Assembly: GCA_040220415.1 (NCBI GenBank)
Contig: JAVJUV010000114.1
Span: forward strand, 7,465-71,464
Direction of reading: 5' to 3'
Source: JAVJUV01 sp040220415
GTDB lineage: Bacteria; Pseudomonadota; Alphaproteobacteria; Rhodobacterales; Rhodobacteraceae
DNA: 64,000 nt
The notes beneath the pieces were generated by a model. That model did not search any database and had not been told where the DNA came from. It saw nothing but the letters and a program-made list of their open reading frames with translations. The position numbers were made by a program, and so were the translations under genes. Positions 51,590 through 60,111 of this stretch are shown here, piece by piece (positions within the stretch are counted from its first letter, which is position 1; each line of letters opens with the position of its first letter).

Positions 51590-52644
51590 CCACGGAGACA
51601 CATGGCGCCGACGCCCCAAGACATGCGTCGGAGTGGGGCTGGTATGCCGGCGTCCTGCTATCGGCCCTGGCGTGGTGGTGGATCTATGGCCAGCTGATCC
51701 CGTTCTCGGAGTGGGCGACGTCCCTGTTGCCGGTGGATCGCCACAGCCACACGGGCGAAGCTCTTGCCTTCTTTATCTACGATGTTCCGAAGGTGTTGCT
51801 CCTGTTGACCGGCATCGTTTTCGTAACCGGCGTGCTGAGAAGCTGGTTCAGCCCGGAAAAGACCCGCGCGATCCTCGCGGGCAAGCGCGAGATCTGGGGC
51901 TATCCGCTGGCTGCGCTCCTCGGCGTCCTGACGCCCTTCTGCTCCTGTTCGTCGGTGCCGCTGTTCATCGGGTTCGTCTCGGCAGGGATTCCGCTCGGTG
52001 TGACCTTCTCCTTCCTGATCGCCGGGCCGATGGTCGGTCCAGTGGGGCTAGGTCTGCTCTACGGCCTCGTCGGCTGGCAGATCGCCACGATATACCTCGT
52101 GTTCGGCTTCACGATCGCAACCGTCGCGGGGTTCATTCTCGGACGCATGGGATTGGAACGCTATCTGCAGGACTGGGTTCGCGAACTGACCGCCGCACCT
52201 GTTGGCGATCTCCCTGAAGAGCAACTCACAATAGTCGATCGCCTCAAGATCGGCGTGGAGCAGGTCCGTGAGATTGTTGGAAAGGTCTGGATCTGGGTTC
52301 TCGTCGGCATCGGCATTGGCGCTGCCATCCATGGCTACGTACCCGAGGAGATGATGATGCGGATCATGGGCGGCGAGGCCTGGTGGTCGGTGCTTGCTGC
52401 CGTGGTCGTGGGCGTTCCGATGTACACCAATGCGGCCGGGGTGATACCCATCGTCGAGGCGCTGCTGGGCAAGGGGGCCGCGCTTGGCACGACGCTCGCC
52501 TTCATGATGTCGGTGATCGCTTTGTCTCTGCCGGAGATGATCATCCTCAAGCAGGTCCTCACGCTGCGCCTAATCGCGATCTTCATCGCGGTCGTCGCCG
52601 CGGGGATCCTCGCCACCGGCTTTCTCTTTAACGCCATTCTCTGA
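51586..52644 (+). CDS. ArsP-type permease (DUF318/YraQ family)
   Basis: 352 residues with about eight membrane segments. The conserved cysteine motif LTPFCSCSSVPLFIGF near 112 and the second-half repeat VPMYTNAAGVIPIVEAL mark the ArsP/YraQ permease family. ArsP exports trivalent organoarsenicals; related proteins export arsenite. Translationally coupled to arsR by a 4-base overlap. It is intact, unlike the hybrid permease at 40286. Confidence 0.88.
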   Translation: MTTETHGADAPRHASEWGWYAGVLLSALAWWWIYGQLIPFSEWATSLLPVDRHSHTGEALAFFIYDVPKVLLLLTGIVFVTGVLRSWFSPEKTRAILAGKREIWGYPLAALLGVLTPFCSCSSVPLFIGFVSAGIPLGVTFSFLIAGPMVGPVGLGLLYGLVGWQIATIYLVFGFTIATVAGFILGRMGLERYLQDWVRELTAAPVGDLPEEQLTIVDRLKIGVEQVREIVGKVWIWVLVGIGIGAAIHGYVPEEMMMRIMGGEAWWSVLAAVVVGVPMYTNAAGVIPIVEALLGKGAALGTTLAFMMSVIALSLPEMIILKQVLTLRLIAIFIAVVAAGILATGFLFNAIL

Positions 52645-52656
52645 AAGGGGACACGA

Positions 52657-52893
52657 ATGAAAACCGTCAAGGTCTACGGTCCGGGCTGCAAGCGCTGCGA
52701 GACCACCGAAACCATGGTCAGGGACGCGGCGGCGAGGCTCGGCATCGAGGTCGCCGTGGCGAAGGTGACCGACCCGCGCGAGATCGCCATGGCAGGTGTC
52801 ATGTCCACGCCGGGCATCGCCATCGACGGCAAGCTGGTCCATGCCGGCGGCATGCCGGATGCCGCGAAGCTCGAAACATGGCTTGCACCGTGA
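52657..52893 (+). CDS. Small thioredoxin-fold protein (redox-active disulfide type)
   Basis: 78 residues: MKTVKVYGPGCKRCETTETM has the CKRC active site, and MSTPGIAIDGKLVHAGGMP the cis-proline loop. Members often accompany arsR-permease pairs and are thought to handle thiol chemistry during arsenic transport. AAAGGGGA precedes the ATG. The TGA overlaps the next start. Confidence 0.88.
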   Translation: MKTVKVYGPGCKRCETTETMVRDAAARLGIEVAVAKVTDPREIAMAGVMSTPGIAIDGKLVHAGGMPDAAKLETWLAP

Positions 52894-53801
52894 TCCGAGC
52901 CGTCATCCTCGCCGCGGTTCTGCTGTCGCCGACCTTCGCCGCGGCGCAGGGTCTCGAAGTCCAGCCGGTCACGGAGGGCGTCTGGGCCATCGTCGGCGAA
53001 AAGGAACAGCGCAGCCCCGAGAACCTCGCGAACAACGCCACTTTCGGGCTCGTCGTCACGGAAGAGGGCGCGGTTCTGGTCGATCCCGGCGGGTCCTGGA
53101 AGGGGGCCGCGGCGCTGCACGCGGTGATCCGCGACCTCACCGATCTGCCTGTGCTCTACGTGATCGACTCGGGCGGCCAGGACCATCGCTGGCTCGGCAA
53201 TGGGTACTGGCAGGCGCAGGGGGCAACCGTGATCGCATCGGCCGCTGCCGTCGCCGACCACCGCGACCGCGGCTCGATGCAGATGACGGCCCTTTCGCAA
53301 CTCCTCGGCGGCGCCCTCGAGGGCACGGAGCCGTCCTACGCAGACGTGACCTTCGAAGAAAGCTACACCCTGAGTCTTGGCGGGCTGACCTTCGAGATCG
53401 TGCATCCGGGTGCTGCGCACACGCCGGGCGACAGCTTCGTCTGGCTACCGGAACGCGCTGTCGTGTTCACCGGCGACATCGTCTATGTCGAGCGCATTCT
53501 CGGCGTCGGGGATCAGAGCTCGATCACCGAATGGCCGGTGGCCTTCGAAGCGGTCGAGGCAGCGGGCGCGGCGCATGTCGTCCCCGGACACGGACATGCC
53601 ACCACGATGGATCAGGCCAGCGCCGACACCTACGACTACCTCATGAATCTTCGTGCCCGGATCGGGGACTTGATCGAGGCGGGAGGAGACATCATGGCGG
53701 CTCCGGCCGTCGATCAATCCGCCTTCGCGTATCTGGAACAGTTCGACTCGCTCGCGGGTCGCAATGCACAGACCGCGTTCCAGCAGATGGAGTGGGAGTG
53801 A
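52890..53801 (+). CDS. Exported MBL-fold hydrolase (degenerate first metal motif)
   Basis: About 303 residues. A signal peptide VIRAVILAAVLLSPTFAAAQ precedes an MBL fold: FGLVVTEEGAVLVDPGG, then DSGGQDHRWLGNG where HxHxDH is expected, HPGAAHTPGDSFVW and FTGDIVYVERIL and VVPGHGH. The changed first motif defines a known subgroup, some linked to sulfur chemistry. I chose the GTG at 52890 (GTGA overlap); ATG 52878 is possible. Function unknown; an envelope thiol hydrolase is possible. Confidence 0.82.
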   Translation: MIRAVILAAVLLSPTFAAAQGLEVQPVTEGVWAIVGEKEQRSPENLANNATFGLVVTEEGAVLVDPGGSWKGAAALHAVIRDLTDLPVLYVIDSGGQDHRWLGNGYWQAQGATVIASAAAVADHRDRGSMQMTALSQLLGGALEGTEPSYADVTFEESYTLSLGGLTFEIVHPGAAHTPGDSFVWLPERAVVFTGDIVYVERILGVGDQSSITEWPVAFEAVEAAGAAHVVPGHGHATTMDQASADTYDYLMNLRARIGDLIEAGGDIMAAPAVDQSAFAYLEQFDSLAGRNAQTAFQQMEWE

Positions 53802-54214
53802 TGCTCGAATACTCCGTTGTCGCGAACCGGATCGACGCGCACGGCTCCATCGCCAGGACAAAGGACGCCGAGGTAGTTCTCGATACCGACGTGAAGGGGC
53901 GCAGCGATGCCTTCAACCCCGCCGAGCTTCTGCTCGCAGCCGTCGCGGCCTGCATGATCAAGGGCATCGAGCGCATCGCTCCGGTGAATCACTTCAGTTA
54001 TCGCGGGGTGGAAGTGCGGCTTCGCGGCTTGCGTCAGGACAGCCCGCCCTTCATGGCCGAGATCACCTACGAACTGATCATTGATACCGACGAAGACGAC
54101 CGAAAACTCGATCTGATGCACCATAACGTCAGGAAGTATGGAACGATCTTCAATACGGTTTCCGCGGCGACGAAGCTGGAAGGGACAATACACCGGAAAG
54201 CGACGACAGTCTGA
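53801..54214 (+). CDS. OsmC/Ohr-family protein
   Basis: 137 residues. FNPAELLLAAVAACMIKGIE carries the first conserved Cys; the second Cys of OsmC peroxidases is replaced. EVRLRGLRQDSPPFMAEITY follows. OsmC relatives reduce organic peroxides with thiols. Coupled to the MBL gene by TGATG (1-base overlap). Its place in the arsR operon suggests protection from arsenic-caused oxidative stress. Confidence 0.82.
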   Translation: MLEYSVVANRIDAHGSIARTKDAEVVLDTDVKGRSDAFNPAELLLAAVAACMIKGIERIAPVNHFSYRGVEVRLRGLRQDSPPFMAEITYELIIDTDEDDRKLDLMHHNVRKYGTIFNTVSAATKLEGTIHRKATTV

Positions 54215-54237
54215 TCTGCGCAGAGGGGAGGAAGAAC

Positions 54238-54588
54238 ATGACGAAAGACTTCAAGCGAATTGCCGACGACGTGATGGCTGGGGTGGGTTTGATCCGAGAA
54301 AGCGAACCTGATGCGATGAAGGCATTCGCTGCGCTGTCATCCGCTGCGACGGCCAGCCAAGCTCTTGATGCGAAGACCAAAGAACTCATGGCTCTCGCGA
54401 TCGGGATCGCTGTCCACTGTGATGGGTGTGTCGCCTACCATACGCGCATGGCACGCACACACGGGGCCACGCGGGAAGAAGTATCCGAGACTGTCGCCCT
54501 GGCGCTCTACATGGGCGGTGGACCGGCTGCCGTTTACGGTGCAGATGCTTTGCGCGCCTATGATGCTTTCGCTGCCGGTGCCTGCTGA
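54238..54588 (+). CDS. Carboxymuconolactone decarboxylase (AhpD-like) family protein
   Basis: 116 residues. The AhpD core LMALAIGIAVHCDGCVAYHT has the CxxC redox pair and the following His, as in AhpD-type peroxidase partners. GAGGGGAGGAA lies upstream at good spacing. It closes the arsR-permease-thioredoxin-MBL-OsmC-AhpD-like operon, 23 bp after osmC. Confidence 0.9.
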   Translation: MTKDFKRIADDVMAGVGLIRESEPDAMKAFAALSSAATASQALDAKTKELMALAIGIAVHCDGCVAYHTRMARTHGATREEVSETVALALYMGGGPAAVYGADALRAYDAFAAGAC

Positions 54589-55198
54589 CGGTCTGTTCAT
54601 GCTTCGCCGCGTCCGAAAGCCGGGCTGAGAGTGCAATTGCCATTGCTGTTGGCGCGAGGAAGGCATAGAGCGCCAAAGTCATCTCAAAGACTGAATAAAA
54701 ACAATTGCTTAGAGGTGGAGAACGTTGGATCCCGGTCCCGTTCCCTCCGCCACTTGCCCTTGAGAAACTCTTCTCCCAACCGGAATAGTTCGGATTTTCT
54801 TGTTGTCTTCGGCGGTTATGCGGGCTGGGTTGAGCACCGATCTGTACTCCGATGTGCCCGAACGCGTTCTCACGGGCCGATGTTCTCTGAAGCTGATGAC
54901 TGCGCCGTTTTGGTGCTCAGCTTGTAAGGCACTGGCTACGAACCACTTTTCTGAAGGCCGAAAATTGACTTCGATGCCAGTCGCGTTCGACCAATTGGAG
55001 CTGGGATCGGAATTTGTGGCATCAGCTGCTTAGGGGGCTCAATCAGCCTGCTGCTGTGCAGCGAGCGTATCCAAGGGCGGGAAGCGGGAGTTCGCTGCAC
55101 GGGCAGGTTGGATGCACGGTTTAACGAAAAGCGGACATCCCGTCCGCCGCGCCCCGGGTTCCACAGCGAGCTTGGCTGCGCAGCACGCGCACCATAGA
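54589..55198. other. Gene-free stretch right of the arsR operon
   Basis: About 610 bp with no supported gene, less GC-rich than its flanks. Short open frames lack ribosome sites and family likeness. A phrase TATCCAAGGGC occurs at 55068 and near 26125, another hint of decayed intergenic repeats. It separates the arsenic cargo from the AraC-led group. Confidence 0.5.
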
Positions 55199-56212
55199 AT
55201 GCGTGCCATGGGGTATGTCACGTCGCTCTTCGCGCGCAAGGTGGTCGCCGCGGCGGGCGGCGGGATCGATGCTGAAGCGATGTTGGCCAGTGTGGGGATC
55301 GCTCCCGAGGACCCCTGGGACCCCGGGCAGATGGTTCCGGCCGAGCGCTACTACGACATGCTCGAGACGATCGCCGAGCAGATCGACGCAACCGACCTGC
55401 CGGTGCGCACGGGCGCCTCCATGCGGCTTGACGAATACGGCGCGCTTGGGCTGGCCTTCAAGGCCGCGACAACGCTCAGGGCATCGTATGCACGGGTGGA
55501 ACGCTATGCGCGTCTGTGGACCAGCGTCGCCGAATACGAACTGCGGCCGGCAGCGGGGGGCACGCTGTTCATCCTGCACCGTGCCGGGGAGCGGCGCCTC
55601 GGGATGCGGCTGTCGAACGAGGCCACTCTCGCCAGCGCCGTGTCAATTGCGAGACAGGTCTGCCCGGTGCCGCTTGCGCCCGTGGAAGTGCTGGTCCGGC
55701 ATCCCGCCCCGCGTTCGATTGCGGCACACGAGGAATGGTTCGGCTGCCCGGTGCGCTTCTGCGCGGACCTCGACGCGATCCTCTATGCCGACGAGATGCT
55801 GGCGCGGCCCAACATCCTCGGGGACGAGGGGATATCGCAATACCTCACCACTCATCTCGACGCGGAACTGTCCGAGATCACCCGTGCGCCCGCGCTTGTC
55901 ACGCAGGCCCAGGCCGCAATCGCCCAGGCGCTAAGTGAGGGGACGCCGAAGATGGCCGAAATCGCCCGCGGTCTCGGACTCAGCGCGCGGTCCTTCCACC
56001 GGCGCCTCTCGGAGCACGGCATGAGCTTCCAGGGCCTCACCGAGGAAACGCGCCGCGACCTCGCCGAGGGGCTCTTGCGCGACGAGAGCCATTCACTGGC
56101 CGAAATCGCGTTCCTCACCGGGTTTTCCGAGCAGAGCGCCTTTACCCGCGCGTTCAAGCGATGGGTAGGCACAACGCCCGCGACCTACCGCAAGGACATG
56201 GTCCACCGCTAA
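55199..56212 (+). CDS. AraC-family regulator (arabinose-binding-domain type)
   Basis: 337 residues. An N-terminal ligand-binding region typical of the OruR/GbpR-like group (YVTSLFARKVVAAAGGG, then LRLDEYGALGLAFKAATTLR-type wording) precedes two C-terminal HTHs: EIARGLGLSARSFHRRLSEH and EIAFLTGFSEQSAFTRAFKR. It heads a same-strand group of NmrA, DUF4345, DUF1772 and GNAT genes and may regulate them. Confidence 0.88.
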   Translation: MRAMGYVTSLFARKVVAAAGGGIDAEAMLASVGIAPEDPWDPGQMVPAERYYDMLETIAEQIDATDLPVRTGASMRLDEYGALGLAFKAATTLRASYARVERYARLWTSVAEYELRPAAGGTLFILHRAGERRLGMRLSNEATLASAVSIARQVCPVPLAPVEVLVRHPAPRSIAAHEEWFGCPVRFCADLDAILYADEMLARPNILGDEGISQYLTTHLDAELSEITRAPALVTQAQAAIAQALSEGTPKMAEIARGLGLSARSFHRRLSEHGMSFQGLTEETRRDLAEGLLRDESHSLAEIAFLTGFSEQSAFTRAFKRWVGTTPATYRKDMVHR

Positions 56213-56320
56213 CGCACGCATTGGCGACGTCGGTCAAAAGGCTGGCGGCGCCGGTCAATACCGCGCGGCATCCCCGCGCCTATTCCCTGGCTATCGAAAC
56301 CGAAGCCAGGGAGAGACCCC

Positions 56321-57148
56321 ATGAAAGACCAACCGATCCTCGTCATCGGCGCGACCGGCAAGACCGGAAGCCGCGTCGCCAGCCGCCTCGAGGCGTGCGG
56401 CCTGCCCGTGCGCCGCGGCTCGCGCAGTTCCGCGACACCCTTCGACTGGGAGGCGCCGGAAACGTGGGCGCCGGCCCTGCGTGGGGCCCGGGCGGCCTAT
56501 GTCACCTACTTCCCCGACCTCGCCTTCCCCGGCGCCGTGGAAAAGCTCGAGTCCCTCTGCGAGACCGCGCGCGACGTGGGTGTGGATCACCTTGTCCTCC
56601 TGTCCGGCCGAGGCGAACACCACGCGCGGCTGGGCGAAGATGTGGTGCGCACGTCCGGCGTCGACTTCACCATCGTGAGGGCCGCCTGGTTCGCGCAGAA
56701 CTTCTCCGAAGGCTACCTGCGCGATCCGGTCCTGGCCGGTGTCCTTCCGATGCCGGACTGCGATGTGGCCGAGCCCATTGTCGACATCGACGACATTGCC
56801 GATGTCGCCGCCGCGGCGCTGACCGAAGAGGGCCACAAGGGGGAACTTTACGAAGTGACCGGCCCGCGGCTCATGTCCTTCGCCGACATGGCGGCCGCGC
56901 TGTCGCAGGCGACCGGACACGAGATCCGGCATATCCCGATCAGCTTCGAGGAGTTTCACGCCAACGTCGCCCAGGCAGGCGGCACCTTCGTCGCCGACGT
57001 CTTCACCGCCATCGCACGCGAAACCCTGGACGGGCGTAACGCCCACACCACGGACGGCGTGATGCGCGCGCTCGGCCGTGGCCCGCGCGACTTCGCGGAT
57101 TTCGCCCGGGACGCCGCGCAAACCGGCACATGGACAAGCGCCGCCTGA
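56321..57148 (+). CDS. NmrA-like NAD(P)H-binding oxidoreductase
   Basis: 275 residues, atypical SDR. MKDQPILVIGATGKTGSRVA holds the GxxGxxG dinucleotide loop; DVGVDHLVLLSGRGEHHARL and DFTIVRAAWFAQNFSEGYL follow. The family includes NmrA sensors and quinone reductases. GAGAGACCCC precedes the ATG. First structural gene of the AraC-led group. Confidence 0.88.
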   Translation: MKDQPILVIGATGKTGSRVASRLEACGLPVRRGSRSSATPFDWEAPETWAPALRGARAAYVTYFPDLAFPGAVEKLESLCETARDVGVDHLVLLSGRGEHHARLGEDVVRTSGVDFTIVRAAWFAQNFSEGYLRDPVLAGVLPMPDCDVAEPIVDIDDIADVAAAALTEEGHKGELYEVTGPRLMSFADMAAALSQATGHEIRHIPISFEEFHANVAQAGGTFVADVFTAIARETLDGRNAHTTDGVMRALGRGPRDFADFARDAAQTGTWTSAA

Positions 57149-57173
57149 CACAACCCTATGAAAGGACCATGAC

Positions 57174-57602
57174 ATGAAGCCCACCACATTGGAAAAGATC
57201 GCGCTCGGTATCTCCGGCCTCACCGCGCTCACCATCGGCGCTTTCATCCTGTTCGCGCCGCACGCCTTCTATGCCGGCTACGGCATCACGCTCGGCAAAG
57301 ACGCCAACCTGCTGAGCGAATTGCGCGCCCCTGGCGCCGGTCTCGCGGGGTTCGGCCTTCTGATGCTGCTTGGTATCCGGCGGCCCGCGCACCTGCCCGT
57401 CGCTATTGCTGTGGCCCTGACGGTCTTCATCGCCTTCCCGGCCGGACGGCTGGTCGGGCTTGCGGTGGACGGGATGCCGTCCGGAAGCGTCATCGGCGCT
57501 CTTGTCGTCGAACTGGTGATCGCCGCGCTCTGCCTCGCAGCCTTCCGCCGGCGCCTCTGGCACCCGGCGTCTGGCCTCTTCACGGCGCAGCCCGTGCGCT
57601 GA
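57174..57602 (+). CDS. DUF4345-like membrane protein
   Basis: 142 residues with four hydrophobic segments, beginning MKPTTLEKIALGISGLTALT and containing FAPHAFYAGYGI and LRAPGAGLAGFGLLML, which resemble the DUF4345 family of small membrane proteins. Function unknown. It starts 25 bp after the NmrA-like gene and is likely co-transcribed. Confidence 0.78.
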   Translation: MKPTTLEKIALGISGLTALTIGAFILFAPHAFYAGYGITLGKDANLLSELRAPGAGLAGFGLLMLLGIRRPAHLPVAIAVALTVFIAFPAGRLVGLAVDGMPSGSVIGALVVELVIAALCLAAFRRRLWHPASGLFTAQPVR

Positions 57603-57678
57603 GCCCGCCGCGGCGGCGCGGCCCGCGTTTCCGCCCCGCCGCCAATTCCAACCGAAACCTCCACGGGGAGACAAGCCA

Positions 57679-58176
57679 ATGATCCAACAGCTCTTTGAAA
57701 TCGGCCTCATTGCCGCAACGCTGGCCACAGGCCTCGTCGCAGGTGTGTTTCTCACCTTCTCCGATTTCGTGATGCGCGCGCTTGGCCGAGCCGAGCCCGC
57801 CGCCGGGATCGAAGCGATGCAGATGATCAACCGTGAGGTCTATCGATCGCTGTTCATGACGCTCCTCATCGGGCTGACCATTATCTCGATCCTACTCGCC
57901 GTCGTCGGTATTTTCTTTGTGGGACGTGACGTGGCGCTCTGGCTCGTCGGTGCTGCCGGGTTTTACATCGTCGGCGTCATGGCGGTTACTGCCCGCAAGA
58001 ACGTGCCGATGAACCAGCGCCTCGACAGCATGGAGCACCGAAGCGCCGGCGCACGCGCCTATTGGGCCACCTACACTCGCGATTGGACCCGCTGGAATCA
58101 TCTGCGCTGGGTCGCCGCGCTGGCCGCCGCGATCGGCTACCTTTGTGCGACCGTCACGGTCGCCGGACAGGGATGA
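57679..58176 (+). CDS. DUF1772 (anthrone oxygenase-like) membrane protein
   Basis: 165 residues with four membrane segments: IGLIAATLATGLVAGVFLTF at the start, MINREVYRSLFMTLLIGL and VPMNQRLD, and RDWTRWNHLRW near the end, the DUF1772 signature positions. Distant relatives oxidise anthrones; the bacterial function is unknown. GGGGAGA precedes the ATG. Confidence 0.85.
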   Translation: MIQQLFEIGLIAATLATGLVAGVFLTFSDFVMRALGRAEPAAGIEAMQMINREVYRSLFMTLLIGLTIISILLAVVGIFFVGRDVALWLVGAAGFYIVGVMAVTARKNVPMNQRLDSMEHRSAGARAYWATYTRDWTRWNHLRWVAALAAAIGYLCATVTVAGQG

Positions 58177-58235
58177 ATGGATTCGGGCAGGGTCGGTCGC
58201 CCTCGGTCCTGGCGCATGGTTCGAAGGACACGACC

Positions 58236-58700
58236 ATGACCAACGCACCACTGACTTTTCGCCCGGCCTGCGAGACCGATTTGTTCGAGATCGTCGAGAT
58301 GCTGGCAGTCGATCCGCTGGGTGAACTGCGCGAGGATCTGCGCGCCCCGCTGCCAGAGGCTTACCGCGCGGCCTTTTCCGCAATCGAAAGCGATCCGAAC
58401 CAGTTGCTCGTCGTGGCCGAGTGCAACGGGGCGATCGTCGGAACACTGCAACTCAGCTACCTGCCCGGCCTCGCGAGAAAGGGCGCCTGGCGCGGACAGA
58501 TTGAGGCGGTGCGGATCGCGAAAGATCGTCGGGGCGGCAGGCTTGGGGAAGCGATGTTCGCCTGGGCGATCGACGAATGCAGGGCGCGCGGGTGCACTTT
58601 GGTTCAACTCACCACGGACAAGGCCCGGCCAGACGCCCATCGCTTCTACGACCGTCTGGGTTTTGAACCGACACATGTCGGCTACAAGCTGAAACTCTAA
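58236..58700 (+). CDS. GNAT-family acetyltransferase
   Basis: 154 residues. The GNAT core is visible: LSYLPGLARKGAWRGQIEAV, acetyl-CoA loop KDRRGGRLGEAMF near 93, and DAHRFYDRLGFEPTHVGYKL at the end. The substrate is unknown. The ATG at 58236 gives MTNAPLTFRPACETD, a normal start; an earlier open frame is not family sequence. Confidence 0.88.
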   Translation: MTNAPLTFRPACETDLFEIVEMLAVDPLGELREDLRAPLPEAYRAAFSAIESDPNQLLVVAECNGAIVGTLQLSYLPGLARKGAWRGQIEAVRIAKDRRGGRLGEAMFAWAIDECRARGCTLVQLTTDKARPDAHRFYDRLGFEPTHVGYKLKL

Positions 58701-58880
58701 GTTCGGGAGCCGACCATTCTTTGCACCGGAGCACGCCGCGCAGATGCGGCGAAGATGGCGGCCCAAGGGCGAACGTCCGCTCTGTCAGGCCGCGATGCAG
58801 CATGTCTACGCCGGAACGAGCGACCGCTATGGGCCGAAAGCTGCTTCTATGATCGCAATGGATGAGCCGGGCTGAAACGT

Positions 58881-59150
58881 CTACTTCAACTGACTGTCTT
58901 TTGATCCGCGTCGATTGATGCCGCCTCGGGCTACGGGACGGGCATCCCGCTCGCTCTGACAGTCGATGCAGAGCTTGACGCCCGGTATGGCGGCTCTGCG
59001 GGCTTCCGGAATGGGTTCGTCGCATTCGGCACAATTGGTCAGACTCTCGCCTTCGGGCGCTCGCCTGGCCTGCATCCGCTTCAGTTCGTCCTGGATCGAG
59101 GCATCGATTTGATCGTTCACGGCGCCGTCGCGAGCCCATCCTCCGGCCAT
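58881..59150 (-). CDS. DksA/TraR-family C4 zinc-finger protein
   Basis: 89 residues. The C4 finger is CAEC near 40 and CIDC near 61; an N-terminal helix (NDQIDASIQDELKRMQA) precedes it, matching small TraR/DksA-like proteins of phages and plasmids that bind RNA polymerase. GGAGG lies seven bases upstream of the ATG at 59150. It sits beside the recombinase remnant, suggesting phage or plasmid origin. Confidence 0.85.
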   Translation of the reverse strand: MAGGWARDGAVNDQIDASIQDELKRMQARRAPEGESLTNCAECDEPIPEARRAAIPGVKLCIDCQSERDARPVARGGINRRGSKDSQLK

Positions 59151-59178
59151 TGCTTTCCCTCCGTTTCCAGGGTCGAGC

Positions 59179-59544
59179 CTACAATCTTCCGGCGCCGCGA
59201 TCAAATTGGACCGCAGGCCAGAGGTATGGCTGCTGCGCTTCCCACGCGAGCGGAAACAGTCCCAACACCCGCGCCAGCGTCACCTCCGGCCCCTGCGCCC
59301 CGTCGAGGATCGCCCCGACGATGTCGGGCGAGAGCAGGGTCAACCGAAGTAGGCGGGTCATATATGACGGCGCGATGCCCTCGCCCTCAGCCAGTTCGGC
59401 GATGGTAGCGACCTCGCCCGACTCCAGCATGCGCTTCCATCGGAACGCGCGGGCCAGCGCCTTGACTAAAGTGTTGTCTGTCCGACGCGAGTGCGTGATG
59501 CCGTCCGGCAATTGCATCTCCTTGCGTCCGCCGCGCTTCATCAT
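59179..59544 (-). pseudogene. C-terminal remnant of a serine-recombinase-type protein
   Basis: The frame yields LPDGITHSRRTDNTLVKALA, then RAFRWKRMLESGEVATIAEL and IAPSYMTRLLRLTLLSPDIV, matching the C-terminal HTH module that ends or follows large serine recombinases in Rhodobacteraceae phage-like islands. The catalytic N-terminal domain is missing. It may be a separate small gene in that module, but the isolated position beside attR suggests a fragment. Two Met codons at 59544 and 59541 are candidate starts. Confidence 0.55.
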
Positions 59545-60030
59545 TGTCTCTGTGTGCTGCCCGATATTGTAGGGGACTCCGGGCGAGACCAATGACCCGG
59601 CAAGTGCGTCGCTTAGACGTTGCCACCTTTTGGCGTGTGTGAATGACGACTTAAAGACGCTCGTCTGTGGCCAGGTATTGAACTTTAGATGAGTTAGGCT
59701 TTCCTCGATGATCAACTTGTCCAGCTCTAACTAGGCGACGGTCTTCTTTGGCCGAGCGTTCTATTTCTCCGCACTCCGAAAATCCGACGACCGTGAACGG
59801 CCATTTGGCTCGTTTTAAATCAATGTCCGATGACCGCCGAAATGGCCGTCAGTCGCAGACGTTTTTTGTAGGGCCGGAAGAATAGCATCTGATGTTGTGG
59901 ACAATTTACAAAGTGTTCTCTGGTTCACTGAACCTGAATTTAGGGGAACAGGTTGGTCAAACTATGAACAGATCGCATATGAAAAGAGGGCCGCTGACGA
60001 AAAATCAATTGCTTGGCTGGGGGCACCGTT
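59545..60030. other. Stretch between recombinase remnant and attR
   Basis: About 490 bp, AT-richer than the flanks, no supported gene. Open frames crossing into attR are tRNA-fragment shadows. It is the inner flank of the right attachment site. Confidence 0.5.
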
Positions 60031-60077
60031 GTTCACATCGAAGATGTCGGGGGTTCAAATCCCTCATCACCCACCAT
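60031..60077. repeat. attR: 47-bp partial tRNA-Val copy
   Basis: Perfect copy of 21311-21357 without the 5' half of the tRNA, so it cannot make a tRNA. It marks the right end of the integrated element; chromosomal sequence resumes at 60078. Confidence 0.95.
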
Positions 60078-60111
60078 TTCCCAGTTCCCTGACTGTTGTG
60101 ATGCGGCCGAT

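Larger units (their letters stand above)
21311..60077. mobile_element. 38.7-kb integrative element with arsenite-oxidation and metal-resistance cargo
   Basis: Seen directly: a perfect 47-bp direct repeat of the tRNA-Val(CAC) 3' end bounds the region; a tyrosine recombinase gene ends 51 bp inside the left copy and is preceded by an excisionase-like HTH gene. No conjugation genes are visible, so by content this is a genomic island or integrative element rather than a self-transmissible ICE. The cargo includes copA/cueR, a CDF transporter, aioXSRBA, moeA and an arsR operon. Decayed fragments (RuvC-like, recombinase C-terminus, truncated HMA and VOC proteins) and 56-bp repeats show it was assembled in several steps. 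Confidence 0.92.

Noticed and set aside
21358..60030. Insertion sequences or CRISPR arrays inside the island
   Set aside because: No transposase with a DDE or HUH signature and no regularly spaced short direct repeats were seen; the repeats present are the 56-bp and 68-bp units described above.
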